Shown: in pieces, positions 16,424-21,066 of the stretch | Layout: every line of letters starts with the position of its first letter | Position numbering within the stretch: the stretch's first letter is position 1 | Origin: SG8-41 sp029864385 | Lineage (GTDB): Bacteria > Pseudomonadota > Gammaproteobacteria > Burkholderiales > SG8-41 | Length of the DNA stretch: 22,492 nt | Direction of reading: 5' to 3' | Assembly (NCBI GenBank): GCA_029864385.1 | Contig: JAOTTL010000050.1 | Location: forward strand, 1 to 22,492 | The notes under the pieces: generated by a model | Database searches by the model: none | The model's input: the letters and a program-made list of their open reading frames with translations, nothing else | Told to the model about the DNA's origin: nothing | Program-made: the position numbers and the translations under genes

Positions 16424-16457
16424 AGGAGTTTGTCGGAGCTAAGTCCGACAAACTCCT
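16424..16457 (-). repeat. REP-like palindrome, copy 4 (inverted relative to copy 3)
   Basis: There is a perfect 14-bp stem, AGGAGTTTGTCGGA with TCCGACAAACTCCT, and a 6-base loop. The first 12 bases of each arm are identical to the arms of copy 1. The asymmetric core reads TGTCGGACTT on the - strand, so copies 3 and 4 form a head-to-head pair 7 bp apart, as in bacterial interspersed REP pairs. Confidence 0.78.
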
Positions 16458-16497
16458 AGGTGCCACAAGACGGACTGAGCTGCCACGCGCCAATTAA

Positions 16498-16527
16498 CAA
16501 GGCCGAACGCAGGCGTTCGGCTTTGCC
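16498..16527 (+). terminator. Terminator-like hairpin between metZ and the cassette array
   Basis: GCCGAACGC and GCGTTCGGC form a 9-bp stem with a two-base (or 8-bp stem with a four-base) loop, followed by TTT and a short pyrimidine tail. Because AAGGC sits on one side and GCCTT on the other, it could also stop transcription leaving the cassette array on the - strand. It marks the boundary of core genome and integron. Confidence 0.6.
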
Positions 16528-16576
16528 TTCGCGTGTTCGAACGGACGACTGGATCGCTGTTCAACGCGCGGAAAAG

Positions 16577-17068
16577 TTACTCTAACCCCTGGGTCTCCCT
16601 TACTCGTCGCGCGTCCGGGTGGGGCGTGTTGTTAGACCCTAGCGTGCTTGCCCGGTGATTCGCGAGCCACTCTCGAATTGCGGCTGCGTTCTCCGTGTGG
16701 CGATCGAAACCGGTGAAATGACGGGTGAGAGGGATGACTCCCGTAGAAGTTGAGAGCACAACCCGTGAGGCTCCCGATGGATCGTCGTGCACCTCAACTC
16801 CGATCACCTCACATAGGGGGCGTTCGCCCCGCACTCGACCAGGCCATCCGAAGTGTCGCCAAGCCACGACGCCACGAGCAGCATCAAACACGAACCGAGT
16901 CGGCAGCGCGGACAGATATGAAATGACTGATCCAACAACGATCCCGGTTCCGGTTGCGACCCTTTCGCCGACGGCGAGGGCGTTCGGGGAATCGACGGCT
17001 TGGACAATCACGCCGATCACTAGCGCGGCGGCAATTGTGGGTACGACCACGGGCCTGTGCAGCAGCAC
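16577..17068 (-). CDS. Cassette 4: membrane-anchored protein of unknown function
   Basis: The frame encodes a short N-terminus, two hydrophobic segments (VVVPTIAAALVIGVIVQAV and GTGIVVGSVISYLSAL), then a soluble part of about 90 residues with FVFDAARGVVAWRHFGWPGR and VIPLTRHFTGFDRHTENAAA. The membrane pair followed by a beta-rich domain suggests a PH-like fold, but no family is recognised. The start is uncertain: the frame is open back to TTG 17209, inside the previous cassette and across attC, so GTG 17068 is the first ordinary start inside the cassette; a CTG at 17101, preceded by AGGA, is another option. The frame reads through attC, and its TAA lies just beyond the cassette boundary, unlike the other cassettes. 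Confidence 0.65.
   Translation of the reverse strand: MLLHRPVVVPTIAAALVIGVIVQAVDSPNALAVGERVATGTGIVVGSVISYLSALPTRFVFDAARGVVAWRHFGWPGRVRGERPLCEVIGVEVHDDPSGASRVVLSTSTGVIPLTRHFTGFDRHTENAAAIREWLANHRASTLGSNNTPHPDARRVRETQGLE
16580..16637 (-). other. attC site of cassette 4 (degenerate, 58 bp)
   Basis: Read on the - strand, the site begins with R'' GTCTAAC and ends with R' GTTAGAG, whose inner bases are complementary. Unlike the other three sites, the inner L'' and L' arms do not pair convincingly: a C-rich left half faces a mixed GGGAGACCCAGGG right half. It is short but within the length range of known attC sites. It is the last site of the array and may be decayed or may be recombined sequence. 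Confidence 0.5.
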
Positions 17069-17115
17069 AAGGAACGAGGGAGCATTTGTAACGATGCGCA
17101 GCCGCGTATCCTGCC

Positions 17116-17190
17116 GTCTAACGTCCGCGATGACGCGCGCTCGGAAGCGCGCAGCGCTTTCTTGCGTCGTTGTCGATCGCGCGGTTAGCG
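17116..17190 (-). other. attC site of cassette 3 (75 bp)
   Basis: On the - strand, R'' CGCTAAC and R' GTTAGAC bound the site. L'' CGCGATCGAC pairs with L' GTCATCGCG except for one extra C in L'', the expected extrahelical base, which sets the orientation. A long variable stem-loop lies between. The TAA of R'' is the stop codon of the toxin gene. Confidence 0.88.
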
Positions 17191-17481
17191 GCCAACTCGC
17201 GTCCGCCAATAACCGGGTAGGCGGCTTTGGTGTGCGAGCACCTCGATACGGAGCACATCGGATGTCGCGCTGTAAATCAGCGTAAAGGGAAAACGGGGAA
17301 GAACGAAACGGCGTAGGTCGCGAGCAACCGGCTGACCAATCTCGGGCTGATCCAGCAGAAGATCCGTCGCACGTCGAATCTCGGATTCAAGACGTTCCCC
17401 CAAACCCGGAACTTGTAGCTCGTAGTGTAGCGCTGCCTCGATAAGTTCCAACTCCGCTTCGGGGTGGAACTCCAGCCTCAT
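17185..17481 (-). CDS. Cassette 3: ParE/RelE-superfamily toxin
   Basis: This 98-residue protein has the typical ParE-like layout: an opening strand and helix MRLEFHPEAELELIEAALHY, a central helix LGERLESEIRRATDLLLDQP, then EIGQPVARDLRRFVLPRFPF and TLIYSATSDVLRIEVLAHQS. The conserved R..L..FPF.LIY pattern is characteristic of the group. Its ATG overlaps the antitoxin stop (ATGA), so the two are coupled, antitoxin first. Whether the target is gyrase (ParE) or ribosome-bound mRNA (RelE) cannot be told from sequence. The stop codon is supplied by the attC R'' core. Toxin-antitoxin cassettes are common in chromosomal integrons, where they are thought to stabilise arrays. Confidence 0.9.
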   Translation of the reverse strand: MRLEFHPEAELELIEAALHYELQVPGLGERLESEIRRATDLLLDQPEIGQPVARDLRRFVLPRFPFTLIYSATSDVLRIEVLAHQSRLPGYWRTRVGR

Positions 17482-17711
17482 CGCTTCAGGCGCGCACGGA
17501 GATTCGCGAATACTCGTTCGCCGGGGATCGACTGCACCTTGCCTTCGACGATCTCCCGGTGCCGCCGCTGCGCCTCTTTAAACCAGGCGCTCTCGACGTC
17601 GGCGTCGGGCGGGCCGTCGAGTTCAGCGATAAGGGAGCGGATCAGATCCGCCTTGTCTTCGAGACTCAATGCCCGGATTTTGGCCTCAATTTCAGCAACA
17701 GCCGTGGACAT
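17478..17711 (-). CDS. Cassette 3: antitoxin of the addiction-module component family
   Basis: This small protein of 77 residues resembles the putative addiction-module component family that accompanies ParE/RelE toxins. The signature is IEAKIRALSLEDKADLIRSLIAELDGPPDADVE followed by AWFKEAQRRHREIVEGKVQSIPGERVFANLRARLK. It is acidic in the middle and basic at the end. The ATG has an excellent ribosome site (TAGGAGG, 5 bases upstream), the strongest in the cassette array, and a promoter-like sequence lies ahead of it. It overlaps the toxin gene by four bases. The pair should neutralise itself while expressed together. Confidence 0.88.
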   Translation of the reverse strand: MSTAVAEIEAKIRALSLEDKADLIRSLIAELDGPPDADVESAWFKEAQRRHREIVEGKVQSIPGERVFANLRARLKR

Positions 17712-17737
17712 GCTGGCCTCCTAAATCGCATTGTGTG

Positions 17738-17771
17738 TGGACATTGTAGCGCCGTATGTTGTTGGCCGCTA
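17738..17771 (-). promoter_or_regulatory. Possible promoter of the toxin-antitoxin cassette
   Basis: On the - strand the sequence TACAAT (five of six bases of the -10 consensus) lies about 27 bases ahead of the antitoxin start, with TTAGCG (three of six of -35) about 18 bases further upstream inside the attC junction. The -35 is weak. Integron TA cassettes usually carry their own promoter, which agrees with this placement. Confidence 0.35.
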
Positions 17772-17844
17772 ACGTGTCCCGATCACCCGCGCCAGCAAGC
17801 GCGAGCAACGCTTGCTCGCGCCGGGGTGGATCGAGTGGTTAGGG
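17767..17844 (-). other. attC site of cassette 2 (78 bp)
   Basis: On the - strand, R'' CCCTAAC and R' GTTAGCG bound the site. L'' CGATCCACCC pairs with L' GGGTGATCG except for one extra C in L''. The centre holds a strong hairpin of GCGCGAGCAAGCG with its complement. The TAA of R'' is the stop codon of the membrane-protein gene. Confidence 0.9.
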
Positions 17845-18291
17845 TGCAACAACTTCTCCACTACCCCGACGCTCGCACAACCATGAGCCGACATATGCAA
17901 AAAGTAAAACTCCCAAAAAATATAGCCACTGCTCGGGCATAGCCCACTCTAAGGCGACTAAGCCAATCCCGAACGGGGACCAAGACGCCAGCGCCGTCTG
18001 GAGCATGAGCGCCGACGCAGAAAAAACCAGCCAGAAACGAAGCACGCAAGGGTGCACGAAAAAACCCAAAGGAAGGCCCAACAACGCACCTATGATGACG
18101 GTCCAGACTGCGGCGTTCGCGCCCCGCACGATCAATTTCGCGTGCGGAGCAAGCCCGAGGTCGAGCGCGAGCTGATAGAGCGCAACCGTGATACCGCCGG
18201 AGTATCCGAACAGGACTGTCATTGCCGGGAAAGCCAATACTCCGAGGCCAATCGCAATGAGAGATTTGCGGGCCATATTGGAGCGCTGCAC
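17839..18291 (-). CDS. Cassette 2: four-helix membrane protein of unknown function
   Basis: This protein of about 150 residues is dominated by hydrophobic helices: SLIAIGLGVLAFPAMTVLFG, ANAAVWTVIIGALLGLPLGF, FWLVFSASALMLQTALASW, and WLYFLGVLLFAYVGSWLC, with a short charged tail. No family is recognised. GTG 18291 is preferred because AGGG, formed by the attC junction, lies 9 bases ahead; ATG 18276 (start of MARKSLIAIG) is an in-frame alternative with no visible ribosome site. The stop TAA is the attC R'' core. Small membrane proteins of unknown role are frequent integron cassette products. Base composition looks somewhat richer in A/T than the flanking core genes. Confidence 0.75.
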   Translation of the reverse strand: MQRSNMARKSLIAIGLGVLAFPAMTVLFGYSGGITVALYQLALDLGLAPHAKLIVRGANAAVWTVIIGALLGLPLGFFVHPCVLRFWLVFSASALMLQTALASWSPFGIGLVALEWAMPEQWLYFLGVLLFAYVGSWLCERRGSGEVVAP

Positions 18292-18300
18292 GACTTTGCA

Positions 18301-18375
18301 CCCTAACGTCCGCGTTCAACCGCGCGTGGGCAAGCGACGCTTGCCAGCGTCGGCTCTTGGAACGCGTTGTTAGCC
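18301..18375 (-). other. attC site of cassette 1 (75 bp)
   Basis: On the - strand, R'' GGCTAAC and R' GTTAGGG bound the site. L'' CGCGTTCCAA pairs with L' TTGAACGCG except for one extra C in L''. The centre contains a near-perfect palindrome (GGCAAGCG facing CGCTTGCC). The TAA of R'' is the stop codon of the UPF0158 gene. This is the best formed of the four sites. Confidence 0.92.
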
Positions 18376-18792
18376 ATCAATTTCCACCCCGTTGTCCTGG
18401 CACCATGTGAGCAGCGCCTCCTTCTGGGCGGATGCCTCGAATTCGTACCACCGGTTAAGCATTTCACGGTGTTCGAGAAGATCCTTGAACCGTGCATAGG
18501 CACCTTGGCGCCTGAAAATTTCGCGGACTTTCCGCACGTCGTCGGCTAGGAAGGCCTCGGCGAACTGAATTGCGAGGCGCTTTCCAAGGCCAAAATCGTT
18601 CTTGTGTGGAATGGAAAGGTATTTGTCTTCTTCGTCGATATCCGCAGGCAATTCCTCAAAGTTGTCTCCGAACTCCGAGTGCCAGTAGATCGTTCCCGTT
18701 TCCTTCGAGAGATACGCCGCGTGCTCCATCGGTGGGCCGAGGCTTACGAATTCGAAGGCGGCCATTATCTCGTCGAACTTTGCGCGAGCCAT
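18370..18792 (-). CDS. Cassette 1: UPF0158 family protein
   Basis: This 140-residue soluble protein matches my memory of the UPF0158 family: AAYLSKETGTIYWHSEFGDN, ELPADIDEEDKYLSIPHKND, LGKRLAIQFAEAFLADDVRK, VREIFRRQGAYARFKDLLEH, and ALLTWCQDNGVEI at the C-terminus. No biochemical function is established for the family. It is the cassette next to attI, hence the position expected to receive most transcription. The ATG lies only 17 bases from the recombination point and has no Shine-Dalgarno sequence, so translation may depend on the attI leader or be inefficient. The stop is the attC R'' TAA. Confidence 0.85.
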   Translation of the reverse strand: MARAKFDEIMAAFEFVSLGPPMEHAAYLSKETGTIYWHSEFGDNFEELPADIDEEDKYLSIPHKNDFGLGKRLAIQFAEAFLADDVRKVREIFRRQGAYARFKDLLEHREMLNRWYEFEASAQKEALLTWCQDNGVEIDG

Positions 18793-18803
18793 ATACTATT
18801 GAT

Positions 18804-18810
18804 GGCTAAC
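18804..18810 (-). other. Probable attI recombination core
   Basis: On the - strand CAAAGTTAGCC contains GTTAGCC, which fits the GTTRRRY-like core at which IntI joins cassettes, with CAAA before it as in well-studied attI sites. It sits between intI and the first cassette, 17 bases before the first cassette's start codon, and has no partner R'' site. The full extent of attI toward 18937 cannot be fixed by eye. Confidence 0.72.
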
Positions 18811-18831
18811 TTTGAAGTGGACGGCCGAAAA

Positions 18832-18849
18832 GCCGCCTTATAAGGCGGC
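18832..18849. other. Perfect 18-bp palindrome in the attI/leader region
   Basis: GCCGCCTTATAAGGCGGC reads the same on both strands. On the - strand it is followed by TTTT, which resembles a small intrinsic terminator (7-bp stem, TATA loop) placed between a candidate cassette promoter and the first cassette. It could equally be an operator for a dimeric regulator of either promoter. Confidence 0.6.
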
Positions 18850-18878
18850 ATTGTGCGCCGCAGGATGTACACCTTCAA
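18850..18878 (-). promoter_or_regulatory. Candidate cassette promoter (Pc-like)
   Basis: On the - strand TTGAAG, a 17-base spacer and CACAAT match the sigma-70 consensus at eight of twelve positions and point toward the cassette array. The position, between intI and the attI core, is where a cassette promoter would be expected. A second -35-like TTGACT lies just upstream without a matching -10. Confidence 0.4.
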
Positions 18879-18937
18879 GTGAGTCAAAGCGTTGTAATAC
18901 CAGAGGCATTACTGGGACCTGTCTTTCGGATGGCGAA

Positions 18938-19987
18938 ATGGGTTACACCAACCACCCTCAACAGCCGCTCGCAACTCCAGCAGCTAAACCGCCTCGGCTG
19001 CTAGATCAGGTCCGGGATACCGTCCGGCGCAAGCATTTCAGCCTGCGCACCGAGCAGACCTACGTCCACTGGATAAAACGCTTCATCCTGTTCCACGGTA
19101 AACGTCATCCGCGCGACATGGGCGCCGCCGAGGCCACCGCGTTTCTCAATCATCTTGCGCGCGAGCGCCGCGTTGCGTCCGCCACTCAGAACCAGGGACT
19201 CAACGCGATCCTGTTCCTCTACCGGGAGGTCCTGGGAACACCGTTGGGCTGGCTCGAGGGGCTCGATCGGGCAAAACGACCCGTCCGGGTTCCCACGGTT
19301 TTGACCCAGAACGAAGCCGCAAGACTGATCTCGCAACTTGAAGGGACCGCCTGGCTCATGGCGAGCCTGCTGTATGGGGCCGGGCTACGACTCATGGAAT
19401 GTCTGCGGCTGCGCGTGAAAGACGTGGATTTCGGATACGGTCAAGTTTTGGTGAGGGATGGCAAAGGCGGGAAGGACCGAGTGACGATGTTGCCGCGCAC
19501 GGTAGTCGAGCCGCTGACGCAGCACCTTGTACGCGTTAAAAGCCTGCATGGGCGCGATCTGACCGAGGGATATGGCGAAGTCGAAATGCCGCACGCGCTT
19601 TCGCGCAAGTATCCAAATGCCGGCCGTGAGTGGACTTGGCAGTATGTTTTCCCATCCCGTAAACGCTCGGTAGACCCGCGCACCGCGGTGATACGGCGAC
19701 ACCACGTTTATGAAACGGTATTACAACGTGCCGTCAAGCAAGCAGCCCGTGACGCCGGGATCTCGAAACCGGTGAGTTGCCACACGCTACGGCATTCGTT
19801 TGCCACCCACCTGCTGGAGAGCGGATACGACATCCGTACCGTGCAGGAGCTCTTGGGTCACAAGGAAGTAACCACGACGATGATTTACACCCACGTGCTG
19901 AACAAGGGCGGGCGCGGGGTAACGAGTCCGCTCGACGCCCGCGTGTTGAACGGCGATGATATCGTCCGTTCGAACACGCGGAGTTAA
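18938..19987 (+). CDS. intI: Integron integrase (tyrosine recombinase)
   Basis: IntI inserts and excises gene cassettes by recombining attC with attI. With the ATG at 18938 the protein has 349 residues, close to the family norm; the open frame extends to 18812 through the attI region but is not family-like there. The N-terminal SAM-like domain (LRTEQTYVHWIKRFILFHGK) is followed by the catalytic domain with Arg151 (LLYGAGLRLMECLRLRVKD), Lys179, His282 and Arg285 (CHTLRHSFATHLLESG), His308 (LLGHKEV) and nucleophile Tyr317 (MIYTHVLN). The insertion unique to IntI is present at about 207-239 (TEGYGEVEMPHALSRKYPNA, then WTWQYVFPS), needed for folded attC binding. It diverges from the cassette array as in canonical integrons. 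No LexA box was seen. The gene appears intact. Confidence 0.96.
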   Translation: MGYTNHPQQPLATPAAKPPRLLDQVRDTVRRKHFSLRTEQTYVHWIKRFILFHGKRHPRDMGAAEATAFLNHLARERRVASATQNQGLNAILFLYREVLGTPLGWLEGLDRAKRPVRVPTVLTQNEAARLISQLEGTAWLMASLLYGAGLRLMECLRLRVKDVDFGYGQVLVRDGKGGKDRVTMLPRTVVEPLTQHLVRVKSLHGRDLTEGYGEVEMPHALSRKYPNAGREWTWQYVFPSRKRSVDPRTAVIRRHHVYETVLQRAVKQAARDAGISKPVSCHTLRHSFATHLLESGYDIRTVQELLGHKEVTTTMIYTHVLNKGGRGVTSPLDARVLNGDDIVRSNTRS

Positions 19988-20012
19988 ACCGGCGCATCGC
20001 ATCCGGGTTTAA
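19984..20012. terminator. Shared inverted repeat between convergent intI and aldolase genes
   Basis: TTAAACC and GGTTTAA, with further pairing of the inner GG/CC, bracket the 21-bp gap and contain both stop codons. It could act as a weak bidirectional terminator; the stem is short and the T-tract limited. Confidence 0.35.
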
Positions 20013-20791
20013 CGCTTGTAGTCGGGATAAAGTCTTTCCACCAGCGCCATCGCTGCAACCCAGTCGCGGCTCTTCGAGTCGTAGGCGCCGCTGCGTCCGA
20101 AATTCCGCGCGCGCTCCTCGCAGATTTCCGGCGCGGGTACGATGAGCTCGGCGCCGCCAGCGAGCGCGCCGACCTGCGCCCGGCAGGCGAGCTCGAAGAA
20201 GTGATGGTAGATGTACGCTTCGGGCAGCGTCGTGCCGCACACCAGCGCGCCGTGGTTCTCGAGCATCATCACCCACTTGTCGCCGAGCGCCTGCGCCGCC
20301 CGGTCGCTGCCTTCACGCGTCGTGTCATCGACTTCGTTAGGGTAATAGGCAATGCGGTTGTAGAAGCGCATCGCTTGCTGCGTGATGGGAATCAGCCCGC
20401 GCTTTTGCGCGGACACCGCGAGGTTCGCCGGCGAGTGCGTGTGGGCCGCGGCCTGAATGTCGGGGCGGGCCTTCATTATCGCCGCGTGAAGGTTGTAGGC
20501 CGCTGGGCTTGCCTTGCGCGGCGAGTCTATGACCTGTTGTCCATTGACGTCGTATTTCACGAGGCTCGAGGCCGTTACTTGCTCCATGAACTGATTGTCG
20601 GCCTTGACCAGGAAGTGACCCGGTTCGCCGGGCACCCGCGCCGAGATGTGGTTGTAGGTCATGTCGACGAAGACAAAATGCGCGATCAACCGGTGTGCGG
20701 CCGCCAGCTCGCACCGCAACTGCCACTCCTCCGCACTTACGAGGTCTCGCACCGCGCGCGCGCGCCGTCGTCGTCTAATCGTCTTGGCCAC
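20009..20791 (-). CDS. Class II aldolase/adducin family protein
   Basis: This 260-residue protein belongs to the zinc-dependent class II aldolase/adducin head family (fuculose phosphate aldolase fold). Seen: EEWQLRCELAAAHRLIAHF, then YNHISARVPG, FLVKADNQFMEQVTASSLVK, the zinc-binding HTHSPANLA, MMLENHGALVCGTTLPEAYI, and YHHFFELACRAQ with the likely third zinc histidine. The substrate cannot be assigned, as many members are of unknown specificity. GTG 20791 is chosen because GGGAGGGA lies about 6 bases upstream. The N-terminus is unusually arginine-rich (IRRRRRARAVR). It stands alone, convergent with intI and divergent from pabB. Confidence 0.88.
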   Translation of the reverse strand: MAKTIRRRRRARAVRDLVSAEEWQLRCELAAAHRLIAHFVFVDMTYNHISARVPGEPGHFLVKADNQFMEQVTASSLVKYDVNGQQVIDSPRKASPAAYNLHAAIMKARPDIQAAAHTHSPANLAVSAQKRGLIPITQQAMRFYNRIAYYPNEVDDTTREGSDRAAQALGDKWVMMLENHGALVCGTTLPEAYIYHHFFELACRAQVGALAGGAELIVPAPEICEERARNFGRSGAYDSKSRDWVAAMALVERLYPDYKR

Positions 20792-20853
20792 GTTATGTCC
20801 CTCCCACGCGTTACTATAACTCCCTCAGCGGCGCAGGCGCGTGCTCGGAAGAA

Positions 20854-21020
20854 GTGATGGATGATGGTGATGAAAAATGGTGATGAGAAATGGTGATGAA
20901 AAACGATCAAAACGCTTTGTAACGCTTTACCGATCGCCGTCACCCGTCACCCATCACCCATCACCCATCACCCATCACCCATCACCCATCACCCATCACC
21001 ATTAATCATCACCAGTTCCC
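20854..21020. repeat. Large GGTGATG / CATCACC repeat block upstream of pabB
   Basis: The left part (about 20854-20910) repeats GATGGTGATG-type words roughly every 13 bases. The right part has seven perfect CCATCAC units at 20951-20999, flanked by degenerate ones. The two parts are complementary (GGTGATG against CATCACC), and CGATC/GATCG words flank the central stretch, so the block as a whole is an inverted repeat. It occupies much of the 275-bp gap between two divergent genes. Confidence 0.8.
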
Positions 21021-21066
21021 ATCGCTAGTACTCATCACCCCTACCTGTTGAGAGTAAAATCGCGCC

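Noticed and set aside
16725..17285. 186-codon + strand frame across cassettes 3 and 4
   Set aside because: It crosses an attC site and opposes both the membrane protein and the toxin; its Thr/Arg-rich translation has no domain, and cassette genes are oriented on the - strand.
18812..18937. 42-codon N-terminal extension of intI from TTG 18812
   Set aside because: It would overlap the attI core region and palindrome and gives a length above the family norm; ATG 18938 fits better.
20940..21000. Regular CCATCAC units as a possible CRISPR array
   Set aside because: The repeats are 7 bases long and contiguous without spacers, so they are a simple tandem repeat.
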